A program made the translations under genes and the position numbers. DNA of 64,000 nucleotides from NCBI GenBank assembly GCA_963556195.1, contig OY744544.1, positions 47,162,484 through 47,226,483 of the forward strand, written 5' to 3'. The notes beneath the pieces were generated by a model. The model worked only from the letters and a program-made list of their open reading frames with translations. It was not told the DNA's origin and searched no databases. Each line of letters opens with the position of its first letter. Positions within the stretch are counted from its first letter, which is position 1. The stretch is from Sepiola atlantica (Eukaryota > Mollusca > Cephalopoda > Sepiida > Sepiolidae). Below, piece after piece: positions 44,874 to 56,696 of the stretch.

Positions 44874-45429
44874 CAACGAAAAAATGCTGCCTAAGTATAC
44901 AGATATATATTTATATACATATTGATTATGACAATATATTTATTAGCATATACTATCAGTACCTTTTAATTAGTGTTCTCTTAAAAAAAAATTCAGCTCG
45001 ATGATTGTCAACCAGTAATAACGGAGCATATATAAATAAGATAAGTTCGTTTTATATTCCAATAATTATAGTTTTTATTTTAAATTTTTATTTTTTCACA
45101 TTTAAAAAAAAATTCCCGTGAGATGTATCTTTATGAGTCGTTTCTCTGGAGGTGAGCAAACCAACATTATCATATCAATATCGGAGTTGATACACCTCAA
45201 GATCATCAGAAAAATCTACAAAAAATAAAGGTTTTTGAATTGAGAAGTCTTGAAAAAAACCTACACCACATTGTGGGCAAAACAATTTTTTTTAAACCTT
45301 CACACTAGGAAAAATCTCCTTAGGACGCCATTTTGAATTTGTTCGGTACAAAGTTAGCAAATCAAACAATACGCGGACATTTGAGAATATTTTATTCAGT
45401 GATATTCCTTAATATAGTTATTCAATTCT
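44874..45429. other. unassigned AT-rich sequence
   Basis: Nothing recognised. Confidence 0.5.
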
Positions 45430-46040
45430 ATCATTTATTTATAAAAAGTTTTAATTCACTCGGGGGTAGGTTTAATTGCCTAAAATTACTTCATTTAACT
45501 TGCAAATGACTATTTATCTCATTCAAATGTGGAACTAAGTGCAGAGCTAATCTCTTTTTAAAAAATTATTATTTAGGAGTCAGTTAGATATGTTACGGCA
45601 TCCATTCGAGCAATGTTAATACTGTTATACTACGGTGTTTTGTTTAAAGATATTTAGTATTTATTTATAAACCATTTAAACTAACTCAAAGGTACTTTTA
45701 TAAGTTAAGTTTTATTGCCTAAAGTTACAGCATTTAACTTGCAACTACCTATTTATCTCATTTAAATGTGAAACTACGTGCAGAGCTAATCTCTTTTTAA
45801 ATTCAACAGTTGATAAGTCAGTTTGACAGATTTAGCTAACCATTCGAGTAGTGTTAATATTGTTATATTGCGGTGTTTTGGTGAACGATGTTTAGTATTT
45901 ATTTATAAACCGTTTAGATTAACTCTAAGGCAAATTTAATTGCGCAGATTACTTCACTCACGTAATAAGTCTCTATTTGAATGCGAAACTAAAAGCAGAG
46001 CTAATTCCTTTCAAACGCAACAGTTTGTGTGTATAGTTTA
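45430..46040. repeat. diverged tandem repeat, three units of about 215-239 bp
   Basis: GCAGAGCTAAT recurs at 45541, 45780 and 45995, each time preceded by ATTTATCTCATT-like and followed by CATTCGAG-like blocks. 46041-46559 beyond it is unassigned. Confidence 0.85.
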
Positions 46041-46559
46041 AGGATGTCATTTTTATAAATTTGTTTGAGTCCACTATATTAATGCATGTATTAATGATTT
46101 TTTTAAACTAGACTAATTAGTTATTGTTATACGGGTACCGATTCATTAGGTTTTGTCTAGGATTTGATACAGTGTTTTTTTTAATAAAGAAACTTTATTT
46201 TATTGCTACCCGAAACTGGATAGGTTCTTACCATTTAGCCTCCTAAGTTATCTTGTGCTTCTAACCCTATTATTATGTATCCGTGGATTTCGTTGAGTTA
46301 GTGTATTATTCCACTTTCTGTTGCTGGTTTATAAATTCTTGAATCGGGGCTGGCTACTCCCCTTCTGCTAGGTTAGTAGATCCCGGGCAGTGTTAGCCGG
46401 AAAATGGGTCATTTCTCCACTTAGTTTAATATCTAGGATATAGTTCTTATTTATCTATCCTTACATTCCTGAATAAGTGATATGTCGAGTGGTTATGAAA
46501 GACGGGTGGAAGAAAAGAAGATAATATGAGGAAGGTAACCTTAACATCCCGTACCCATA

Positions 46560-46942
46560 TTACCTCCCTACATCAATTGTATGTCTATATCTATAATAGA
46601 GTACATTCATTTTTATATTTTATATACATCCCTATCTATATTAAACATTTATTTGGCATTATATTTTGAATGTTAACTGATTACTATTACCTCCCTACAT
46701 CAATTGTATGTCTATATCTATAATAGAGTACATTCATTTTTATATTTTATATACATCCCTATCTATATTAAACATTTATTTGGCATTATATTTTGAATGT
46801 TAACTGATTACTATTACCTCCCTACATCAATTGTATGTCTATATCTATAATAGAGTACATTCATTTTTATATTTTATATACATCCCTATCTATATTAAAC
46901 ATTTATTTGGCATTATATTTTGAATGTTAACTGATTACTAGT
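46560..46942. repeat. 127-bp tandem repeat, three identical-looking units
   Basis: ACCTCCCTACATC begins units at 46562, 46689 and 46816. No differences were seen between copies, so the expansion is recent or the result of assembly. Confidence 0.96.
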
Positions 46943-47255
46943 TCTTACCTCTTTCCTTAACTTATCTTAGTTATTGACTTAATCTTATTTCGCTTATTAG
47001 TACAGTTCAACCTAAAATGTTGTCTTCCTGATGTGCTATGATCTGGCTATCTTACCATTTCCTTATATATAGGATAGGAATAAACTATGGCACTTCTGCT
47101 TTTTTCCTTATGCTCTTCTCTATATTTAATTGTTTTATAACTTTCCATTATATACTATTCGGTTCACAGCTTTTATTGGCTAAATAATCCTAGAATATTC
47201 CTATATCTTAAATATTTTCATATTTACACTTATGAAGGATTAATACCTTAGATGT

Positions 47256-49385
47256 CTATATAGGTCTGTGACAGGAGAGAATATATGCGGTTCTATGCAG
47301 ACAGTTCTGAACCACTTCCTGTCCGTTATTTAATAAATTCTCCTTAAACATAACTATATTATAGGATTCTAAAATACAGAGGTTACATCTCTTAGATTTG
47401 TTAGGTTTGTATTTCCCGGTCTTACCTAATATAGACCATTTCAGCCGGTATTTAATATTTTTTTACAATTTAGTTCCCTTACATGTTTTGCTAAAGCTTT
47501 AGGGGCTTTCTTAGTATTTGCACTAGGTTCTTTAAAAGAGTGTATATGGTGTCTAAACTTGTCCTTGAAACTACATCCGTCGACCCAATGTATGTTTTCA
47601 TTCTGTTTCCTTCTATGACGTTACATTTATATACTATATCTGAAGTTAAACAACTCCCCTATAAAGGGCACTCATTAACATTTTACAATTACATTGGGGG
47701 TTATTATTCTGGTTCTGGATAGTACTACTGTCTAAGTTCGTATTCTTATTTACTTGGGTGTTATTTGAACTTACTATAGTTGATGTTAAAGTTATCGATG
47801 TTTGAAAGGATTGTTTCACTGTATTTTTATCGATAATCTTACCTAGTCTGCTACCTCTAGGGAAATTCCTCTCTATAATTTGGTAGAACTGTTTGAGTAT
47901 GTTAGTAAGGATGTTTAGGCTATAAGTATTGAACAAAATTACATTTCTACGTTTGTTTTTCTTCCTAGTTCTATTCTCTACTGATGGTTGGTCTGTTGAT
48001 CCCCTAGTGTTAAGTGTAGTATTTGGTGCGTATTACTTGTATTTTTTCTATTTTGATTTGATCTAGAGCTTCCCATAGCCATGTTGTAAGATATTACGTG
48101 AGGTGTGTTCCTATTTGTATTAGAATCCCCATTATGATTCATCTAGCTCCCTTTCATATAGCTTATTTTTCCAGCATATCCAGACCTGGCTGTCGCTTTA
48201 TTATAATATTTTTTATTCTTACTGTATAGTGGCTCGTTTGATGACAGTTTAGATATTCTCTTAGAAATACTGGAGATGATGGCTTTCTTAATAGATCCGG
48301 GTGGTTTGAGTTAAAATATACATAATACGGGCATATGATTGGGTTTATGATATGGTTCATATGTTTTATTGTTTAGGTCTAGGGTGATGTCTAGAATGTT
48401 AATGATCTCATGGTTTATGTTTATCTTTACCTTAAGGTCCAAATTTCTAAACAAAGTGATGTATATCCTTCTTGGTATTCTCTAATCTTCTATTTCCAGA
48501 GTTGACGAAGAATAGTTCATTATCCCTGTATAACTATACGTGGTATATCTATATGAGGCTCCTTCAAAATGTAAAGGCCTACCAAATCTGTTACCTTAGC
48601 AGAGTCCTGTGAACCCATAGTAATGTCAATATTATTTTCCCTATCTTTTCTTGTCCATACTTTGTTATCGTATTGAATTAGAGTTCTTCTAGCTAATTTT
48701 ATAATGTCTATTTCTAGTCTCATTATATTTGTTTCTACTAGTGTCATATCAAGAGCCTTGTCAACAATTGTGGGGGAAATTGACGGGTAGTATGAGTTTA
48801 TGTCAAACATGATGAACTTCCCATTAATCCCTTGGGGTAGTTTTCCAAACCAATTGATGACTTCACTCGAAGATGACCACAAACTGTGAGTTATCTTAGA
48901 TTTGATCGAAGGTATGATTCTATCTTATATCCTTTTGCTAATTATTCCTATGTCCGAGATACAAGGGGAGATTAATCTGATAGTAAGGTAATTATTGAAA
49001 TCCCCTTGTGACTCTCAACGTAAATATGGGACTTTTAGGAGTATATATATTTTTTATTATGTATATTGATTTTAGAGCATATTTCTAAAGCTGCTGAGTT
49101 TATATTATTGAGGTCGTAAATGACCTCAATAATTTTTTTAAAGTTTGATTTATCTTGATACCTCTTTTTAAACTTCAAATTACCAATCATGTTGAACATG
49201 TCCTACTCAAAATGTTCCATGATGGGCAGAGCTGATGAGCATTTCCGCGTTTTGATGTTGTAGAATTTGGTGTATACTTTTCCCGAATTGGCCGATGGTA
49301 TATTATACTCCAGAGGGTCCATTACACGTGTGTCTTGGTGGTTCGTTCTTTGTTCACCTTCGGAGGGATGATGATGGATTATCAT
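47256..49385 (-). pseudogene. decayed Penelope-like element: RT and GIY-YIG endonuclease
   Basis: Minus strand, in order: N-terminal region YNIKTRKCSSALPIMEHFE and DMFNMIGNLKF; RT fragments RLISPCISDIGIISKRI, WSSSSEVINWFGKLPQGING, FIMFDINSYYPSIS (catalytic Asp), DITMGSQDSAKVTDLVGLYI; the active-site motif reads YRDN instead of YRDD; then NILDITLDLNNKTY and YVYFNSNHPDLLRK. Linker FPRGSRLGKIIDKNTVKQSF, Cys pair CNCK, CLTSDIVYKCNVIEGNRMK, the YIG-like TYIGSTD, KALAKHVRELN, and an end at CLHRTAYILSCHRPI with a stop at 47258-47256. At least six frame breaks. The RT-linker-endonuclease order is diagnostic of PLEs. No ribozyme was found at its 3' side. Confidence 0.85.
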
Positions 49386-49439
49386 CCAACGCGCTCTTTT
49401 AATGTACGTATCATGTTTAGTTTAGGATTTATGGCTTGG

Positions 49440-49690
49440 AATAGCTATATTCTGATGTGAAAATGTTATTTCCTCCCGAACAATGCCTAGTAGAACAAAT
49501 GTTCCCGGTAAATTCCTAATTGTTTGTCCCCACCTCTCCATTTCACATTAATATGAAGATAACTTATTTAAATAAAGGCAATAGTCCGAAGAGTTTTTAT
49601 ATATACCAGTTACCGAAAGTAACACTGTAACTTTAGAAATTTTTATCCAAGAAAATGCCGAGTAGAATAAATGATCCCGGGCAATTCTTA
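49440..49690. repeat. units of a roughly 170-bp repeat shared with 51.7-52.0 and 54.3-54.9 kb
   Basis: Two units carrying GAACAATGCCTAGTAGAACA or GCCGAGTAGAATAAATGATC, then GGGCAATTCTTAAT and AATAGTCCGAAGAG blocks. The block through CTATACCATCTGACTCGGAC is nearly identical to 54.63-54.90 kb. Confidence 0.8.
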
Positions 49691-50010
49691 ATCTATTGCG
49701 CCTTTCCCAAACCTCCGACTCCTTCCTATACCATCTGACTCGGACTTCTTCCTATGCCATCTGACTCCTTCCCATAACACTCGACTCTTTCCCATACCAT
49801 CCGACTGACATCTTCCCATTTCATATGCAATCTGACTCTTTCCCATACCATCTGATTCGTTTCCATACGATTTCGACTGCTTATATACCATACGACTCTG
49901 ACATCTTCCAATACCATCTGACGTTTCCCAGACCATAAATTCCGAGTACTTACCATGCCATCAGACTCCATCCCATACCATCAGATTCCTTCCCATACCA
50001 TACCAGTTGT
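49691..50010. repeat. minisatellite of CCATACCATCTGACT-type units
   Basis: About 12 irregular units of 18-30 bp built on TTCCCATACCATCTGACTC. Confidence 0.9.
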
Positions 50011-50195
50011 GGTGGCGGTAATGGAAAAGAAGTAGTGGTGGTGACGGCTATGATGGCGGTGGTGAAAGAGGAGAGTAATCGTGGTGGTGGTAAAGGAGAA
50101 GGAGAAATGGTGGTGGCGGTTGTAGTGGTGGTGGCAGTGGTAAAAGAGAAGGAGAAGTGGTGGTGGTGGTGGTGGTGGTGGTGGTGGTGAAAGAG
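50011..50195. repeat. (GGT)n-rich low-complexity DNA
   Basis: Imperfect GGT/GGTGGC run with AAGAGAAGGAG interruptions. Confidence 0.95.
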
Positions 50196-50289
50196 AAGTG
50201 GGAAGGAGGAAGAAAGGAAGGACGGTAACGTTATTTCCCTCGAATTGACGTCTATTAATTGTGAATTAATTCCACCCCCGTCCCACATC

Positions 50290-50455
50290 CTTACTCGGAT
50301 TACAATTCCGCCACTATTATATAAAAGAACTCATATTAATGCGCTTCTGTCGTATCAAAAAAACGAAATCATGTTCATTAATGTAGCGCCACTATTATAT
50401 AAAAGAACTCACATCAATGCGCCCCTATCATATAAAAAAACAACAAAAGGTGCTA
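50290..50455. repeat. tandem units of ACTCATATTAATGCGC-type repeat, block 1
   Basis: Two to three units of about 75 bp with GCGCCCCTATC and ATGTAGCGCCACTATTATA; the same family forms block 2 at 52.98-53.34 kb. Confidence 0.85.
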
Positions 50456-50459
50456 ATTG

Positions 50460-50987
50460 GAGTTAATAAAGAAAGAAAAGAAGGAAAAGTTGGAAGTGTA
50501 GGTGAAAGAAAAAAGAAAAGAAGAAAGGTGGTAGTGGGAGGAAAAGAAGAAAAGAAGAAAGAAAGGTAGAAAATGTGGTAGTAGAAGAAAAGAAGAAAGT
50601 GTGATAGTGCGAGTGAAAGAAGAAAAAAAGGATGAAAAGGTCGTAGTAGGAGCGATAGAAGAAAGAAGGAAGAAAATAGTAGTAGGAGTGAAAGAAGAAA
50701 GAAAGGGTGAAAAGTCGTAGTAGGAGGTAAAGAAGAAATAATGATAAAGTTGTAATGGGAGTGAAAAAAGAAAGAAAGGATGAAAAAGTAGTAGTAGGAA
50801 GTACAGAAGAATAGAAGGAAGAAAAGGTAGTAGTAGTAGTAGGATGTAAAGGAGAAAGAAAGGAAGAAAAGGTAGTAGTTAGAGGAAAAAAAGAAAGAAG
50901 GGAAGAAAAGGTCGTGGTAGGAGGGAAAGAACAACGAAATGAAGAAAATGTAATAGTAGGTAGGAAAGAAGAAAAAAGGAAGAAGAG

Positions 50988-51041
<54 letters not shown>

Positions 51042-51095
51042 AAGAAGAAAGGAAAGAAGAAAAAGGTTTTAGTAGGAGGTAAAGAAGAAAGTTTT
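50460..51095. repeat. 636-bp polypurine tract with (TAG)n core
   Basis: Irregular units of GAAGAAAGAAAGG and GTAGTAGTAGGAG; the plus strand is almost free of C. A pure AGT run lies at about 50989-51041. Confidence 0.93.
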
Positions 51096-51709
51096 AGGGA
51101 ATTACTTTCATTTTTTTCCAATTTAATCGATTGGGAGTGAATTTCTTCCTGGACACCCTCTTTCTGATGTCATTTCCAGTTTAATTATAAGGAATGACTT
51201 GCATTTTCTCTCAAATTATATATAATACCATTGTTTTGTTTTTTTAAATTAGTACATAAAAACCTTGGAAAATGGAGAAAAAAAGCTACCCCTGTTAGAG
51301 AAAATGGCACCGTTGACCCTCAAAGGATATTTTTTTTAATTCTGAGATATTATGATCCCGGAAGCTGGCCGATTCAGAAAATGTCAACTTTACGATTATC
51401 TGTCGCGTATCTCGAGAGCCTTAGCTGGACATACAAACTAACAAACAAATTGACGTTTGGCCTTTATATAATAGACTAGCAGGGTTACTCGGCGTTACTC
51501 GCGACCACAAAAATACAAAGTAGAAGTTAGTGTGTGAAACCTCTTTCTCTTCTTCGATCCCTCTTTCTCTCTAGCCGTCTCTTTTTCTTTCCCTCTATCC
51601 CTTTTTTCATTTCTCTCTACAACCCTCTCTTTCTTTTTCGTCCAGCCCATTTCTCTCTCTTGTTTTCATGTATTAGAAAAAAGATAATAATATTCATATA
51701 CCCTTTGAA
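51096..51709. other. unassigned sequence
   Basis: Includes CT-rich DNA at 51.53-51.65 kb and GTTACTCGGCGTTACTCGC at 51485; no gene recognised. Confidence 0.45.
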
Positions 51710-52020
51710 ATCTAAGACATTTATTACTGCTAGACAACGCTGAGTAAAACAAAACACAATGAAATTCTTGATGCCGGGTAAATCCATTCCCCCACTCGCT
51801 TTCACAATAATATGAAAAAAAGAAATGTTGATAATGAAAATAATGTCAAGCTATTTTGTTTAATGATGTAATTTACATTTATGGCTCCCGGAAAACTCTA
51901 AGTAAAATAAAAGATTCTGTTATACCATTTCGCTTACAAAATATAATGCAGTAACGTTTATAATGACGATGTCATTGCTCCCAGACAACATCGAGTAGAA
52001 TAAAAGTTTCTGATACCACC
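51710..52020. repeat. diverged units of the 170-bp GACAACGCCGAGTAGAA repeat
   Basis: AGACAACGCTGAGTAAAAC (51732) and AGACAACATCGAGTAGAATA (51982) with similar spacers. Confidence 0.7.
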
Positions 52021-52024
52021 TGCC

Positions 52025-52790
52025 GTTCAGAAAAGATGCGAATGATGATTAAGCAACACTTGTTTCACTACACACTATTGTTCAGAAAAAGTGCAGATAC
52101 TAATTGAGCAACTCTTGCTTCACTACATACTCTTGTTTAGAAATGGTGCAGCTGTTGATTGAGCAACACTTGCCTCACTAAAACCTTTTGTTCAGGTGTG
52201 GCTGATAGTTGAGCAATCCCTGCTTCACTACACAATCTTGTTTAGAAAAGGTGTAGCTTCACAACACACTCTTGTTTAGAAAAAGTGCGGCTGATAATTG
52301 AGCAACCTTTGCTTACTAAACACTCTTGTTTGTAAAGGTGCGGCTGGTGATTTAGCAAAACTTGCTTCACTACACACTCTAGTTCCAGAAAAGGTGCGGC
52401 TGTTCATTGAGCAACATTTGGTTCACTAAACACTCCTGTTTAGAAAAGGTGTGGCTGTTGATTGAGAAACCGTTGATTTACTGCACACTCTTGTCCCGAA
52501 AAAGTTGCAGCTGTTAATTGAGCAACCTTTGCTTCACTACACACTCTTGTTTTGAAAAGGTGCGGTTAATGATTGAGCAAACCTTGCTTAGCTAAACGAT
52601 CTTGTTTAATAAATGTGCGCCTGTTTGTCGAGCCACCCTTGCTTCACCACACACTCTTGTTTAGAAAAGGTGTGCTTGAGGATGTAACAACCTTAGTCTT
52701 TTTTAGAAAAAAAGCAGATGAAGATTCAGCAACCCTTCCTTCACTACACACTAAACGGTGCGGCTGATGATTGAAGGAAGAAAAAGATGT
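52025..52790. repeat. 55-bp minisatellite, about 13 diverged units
   Basis: Units of TTGCTTCACTACACACTCTT, GTTTAGAAAAGGTGCGGCTG and ATTGAGCAAC; the first two starts are 55 bp apart (52053, 52108). Confidence 0.92.
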
Positions 52791-52979
52791 AGTTGGAGTG
52801 AAATAAGAAAAGAAGCAATAATAGGTGGTAGTGGAGGAGAAATGAGAAACGGAGCAAGTAAGGGTTGCAGTGGGAGAGAAATTTAAAAAAAGTAAGCAAG
52901 AAAAGGGTGGTTTTGACAGGGAAAGAAGAAATGAAGTTAAAAAAGGGTTGTAGTAGGAGAGACACGTGAACGTGAAGAA

Positions 52980-53340
52980 AAAAAACTCATATTAATGCGC
53001 CCCTGCCGTAAGTGCTAACATGACGTTCATTTATGTAGCGTTACTATCATAAAATAGAACTTATATTAATGCGCCCCTGTCGTATAAAAGAACAAAAATT
53101 ATATTCATTTATGTAGCGTTAATATTATAAAAAAGAACTAATGTTAATTCGCCCCTATCGTATCAGAAAACCTAAATCATGTTCATTCATGTAGCGTCAC
53201 TATCATAAAAAAACTCATATTAATGCGCCCCTGTCGTATCAAAGAACCAAAATCATGTTCATTCATGTAGCTTCACTATCATGAAAAAGAACTCATGATA
53301 ATGCGACCTTGTCGTATCAAAAAATTCATATGGTGCCTTT
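52980..53340. repeat. tandem units of ACTCATATTAATGCGC-type repeat, block 2
   Basis: About five units of 75 bp; AATGCGCCCCTG starts at 52993 and 53068. Same family as block 1 at 50.3 kb. The 190 bp before it are purine-rich, as in the tract beside block 1. Confidence 0.9.
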
Positions 53341-53354
53341 GTTTTCATGTTCAA

Positions 53355-53420
53355 GAAAGAAGAAGAAGAAGAAGAAGAAGAAGAAGAAGAAGAAGAAGAA
53401 GAAGAAGAAGAAGAAGAAGG
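53355..53420. repeat. (GAA)n microsatellite
   Basis: Pure GAA run to about 53418. Confidence 0.98.
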
Positions 53421-53837
53421 AAAAGAAGAAGAAGGAATAGAAGAAGACCATTGTAAGAGTTTGTGACATCCCCACGATAGTATTATACAGTCTTTGTTCA
53501 AACTCAACCACACTTATATAATTACTCATGAATTCACTAACGTTTTTATAAAATTCTACCCGTCTTGCCGCTCTAACCTGTGGGAGTGTCGATATCTTAT
53601 AAATTCTCCATTAAATTTCATAAAATTAAAACAAAATATTTTTAAAAACTCATTAAAACCATTGAGGATCTTTTAAGTAGGGTTTAAGCTATGGAGTGAA
53701 TGCAGTATTATTGTGATAGCGTCTAACTTAGAGTAGGCAAACGTTTATGTTGTCAAGAATGACACCCGCCCCATCTCACAAAAAATAGGGTGGCATGCCT
53801 AAGCCAAATGGATTTGTAATTATTATTATCTGACTAA

Positions 53838-54123
53838 ATTAATTGGCCTTTTAGCTAAGATCAAAATGTAGTATTTGTTCTTGTTTATTTTCTTCTCGGC
53901 GTTTTGCCTGAGATCAAAGTGTAGTATCTAGTCCTATCTTATCGGTCTCGATCATACACTCTATAATAAAAAATCAGAATATCATTCACTATCTTCTATT
54001 TTCTTCTTTATTAAGTGCAGTATCTGTAGTATCTGTTCCTTGCGCTTTGATTTTTAATCAAAGATCAGAATTACATTGACAACTATCTCATCTTTTGAGA
54101 TCCCTCCCAGGCTTTACCTCACG
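53838..54123 (+). mobile_element. degenerate tandem U2-derived heads with a trace of the U2-SINE body
   Basis: Two partial U2 5' ends lie in tandem: TTGGCCTTTTAGCTAAGATC plus AAAATGTAGTATTTGTTC (53843), and CTTCTCGGCGTTTTGCCTGA plus GATCAAAGTGTAGTATCTAG (53892) continuing towards U2 stem-loop IIa. A third scrap, TGCAGTATCTGTAGTATCTG, is near 54017. At 54100 CCTCCCAGGCTTTACCTC matches the body of the U2-headed SINE. The 3' tail is absent. Confidence 0.65.
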
Positions 54124-54164
54124 ACGAATGTCTACACTTTCTCAGTCTTTACATCATTCCATCC

Positions 54165-54260
54165 CTCTCTCTCTCCCTCCCTCTCTCTCTCTCTTTCTCT
54201 CTCTCTTTTTCTCTCTAGTCGTCTCTTTATCTTTCTTTCTCTCTCCCCCATTTTTACATC
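54165..54260. repeat. CT-rich microsatellite
   Basis: Interrupted CT run. Confidence 0.95.
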
Positions 54261-54289
54261 CCTCCCTCTAACCCTCTCTTAATCCTTTG

Positions 54290-54900
54290 CCCAGCTCATT
54301 CAATTCTCTTATTTTAATGCTCAATGTTTAGTTTCTTAACCACCTCAATTCTAACATATTAAGAAGGTATGCCATGTTAATGAAGTCAACAGTTCGAAGA
54401 GAGTTAATATATACCAGTTACTAAAAGTAATAATGTAATCTTACAATTGTTTATCCTGGACAACGCCGAGTAGAAGAAATGGTCCTGATCAATTCTTAAT
54501 TTCTTGTCACCCCACTCCATTTAACGATATTAAGAAGATATTTGATATTGATGAAGTCATTAGTCCGAAGAGATTTACTATATACTCATTACTAAAAGTA
54601 ATACTGAAATCTTACAATTTTTTATCCCGAACAACGCCGAGTAGAACAAATATTCCAGGTAGATTTCTAATTGTTTGTCCCCACCTCTCCATTTCATATA
54701 AATATGAAGATAAATTATTTAGATAAAGGCAATAGTCCGAAGAGATTTAATATATACCAGTTACCGAAAGTAACACTGTAACCGTAGAATTTTTATCGAG
54801 GACAATGCTGAGTAGAACAAATGATCCTGGGCAATTCTTAATTGATTACACCCTTCCCAAACCTCCGACTCCTTCCTATACCATCTGACTCGGACCAAAA
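54290..54900. repeat. three to four units of the 170-bp GACAACGCCGAGTAGAA repeat
   Basis: ACAACGCCGAGTAGAA at 54460 and 54632, ACAATGCTGAGTAGAAC at 54802, with shared ATTAGTCCGAAGAG and ACCAGTTAC blocks. The last unit and its right flank duplicate 49.46-49.76 kb. Confidence 0.88.
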
Positions 54901-54929
54901 CAGTTTACAACACTTTCCTCCTTTTACAA

Positions 54930-55300
54930 AGACTACATGATTTTGATTCTAGAAAATGTCTAAAATTTAAAGCTTAAAGCGTAAGGGGGTTTAAGAAGAA
55001 ATTGGAATTAAGGGAATCTTGCTTAATCGATGTATCATGACTTTGGATCAAATTCAATTGAAATCTTTAATATTTGTAATTTTCGAATGGGAGGTTGTGG
55101 CCATATTATATTTCCTAAAATCCCTTCATAACACTCCAAAGAAACTGAAATTTGGAGAATATTTGTTAATTGATGTCTAATGCCTCTCATTAAAATTTCA
55201 CAAACATTGAAGATATCTTAATTTTCACGATGGACTTCCACCACCTCTTGACCCGTTTGCATAACACTATATTAAAACAAATATATCCCACATTACCCAC
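54930..55300. repeat. unclassified dispersed repeat, copy 2
   Basis: Collinear with 28090-28540 (GGATCAAATTCAAT, TGATGTCTAATGCC, ATTTTCACG). Confidence 0.6.
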
Positions 55301-56650
55301 CACTTATGTCAAGCAGCTGAGTTCCAATATTCATAATGATCGTTTATTAGTGTATGAGTGTGTCTTATACATATAAATATACACATAGAGATTCAACATT
55401 TATACAAATAGAGATTCGAAAGTGTATCTGCTTTATAGGAATTTATGGCTGAGATTATGGTGTTGTATTTGTTCTGCGCGGTCTTCCAGATATTATCTCT
55501 AGCTTTATGGGAGCCAATTTTTTTAAATAGAAATTGCTCCAGACAAGGCATGAAGCCACTTGATGTAAGGGGCTAAAAAATACTACTTCAAGGTCAAAAA
55601 CTAGTTAGATGGATAGATTTTTACCCAGAAAACAGCAATTCTTCCCCTTTTGTCAGAAACATCGCTCATGGAATGTGATGACTAAAGGACAAAATAAGGG
55701 ATGCGAGAGTTACGAAGCTGCTGAAAATTAACCCAAGGTCCACTTCTACTCTGGAAATATATGAACAATACATATTCTTCTATCAATGAGAAAGCCACGC
55801 TTTTTGTCTTGACTGAGTCCAAAATCGACTTCACAATCTAATCTGTTGTTTTCTTTTCTCACAGAAGACACATTCTTGACTCTATCTGTATTTCTATGGG
55901 CGATGCTTCAATCTCTGGTTCCTTCTTAGAAAAACATTCGCAACAAGAACTTGTTTTGCTATCACCAACGGAAATTCCATGAACAAAGTTTCTTTCCATT
56001 TGTGGAACACATTACCCATTACAACTGGACTGCTTACCTGTAGATGACAATGTGCGTGTCTTTAAATAAATACATTCCATTCATCCATCAGTTTCAATCC
56101 CCTCATAATATTATTTATAATTCAACTGACAATTGATCCATGTCATTAACTCTCAAGCTCGAGTAGCTTATGGCCTTGATAAGTGGTGACTCATTAGTTG
56201 CAAAATGGCTTAAGTCAGGATAAATCATTTGCAATGTAATTAGTATTTATTTCAATCACATGTATTGCAATAAACAATAACATCAGCAATTTACAAATTT
56301 TCAAATCTTTTACTTCCATAACTTCGAAATAATGAGATGATGAAATGATGTCGACGTATTATTTTGTCCATTTCTAATCTATATATTATTTTTAAAATTG
56401 TTTCGGAGTTTATCATTAGTCACTTCCGGAAAGAATCCAGAATGTTGAATAAGTAGCAATTTCAATTTCTAGCAATTAAACTACTTTTGTATTTCTATTA
56501 TGCTAAACCCGGAATTCTTTCGCGACATGATGCGTACACAGAAAATAGAATTTAAAAATTTCCAAAAAACACGGAATTCTCTAGCGACATGATACACCGA
56601 AAAAACAACAAAAAAATGGTCGGTAAAAAAGTTGAGAAAAACGGGAGTAT
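55301..56650. other. unassigned AT-rich sequence
   Basis: Only a short direct repeat was seen: CGGAATTCT plus GCGACATGAT at about 56511 and 56571. Confidence 0.45.
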
Positions 56651-56696
56651 TACAAATAAGCGCCTACGGCATGTTTGCCGTAGGCGCTTATTTGTA
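56651..56696. repeat. perfect 21-bp hairpin with 4-nt loop
   Basis: The 21 bp from TACAAATAAGCGCC through CTACGGCA are followed by TGTT and their exact reverse complement. The arm is GC-rich in an AT-rich region, with no mismatch. Confidence 0.95.

Noticed and set aside
45180..45215. CUGAUGA on the minus strand at about 45.2 kb as another hammerhead
   Set aside because: No GAAA and no paired stem II or stem I around it.
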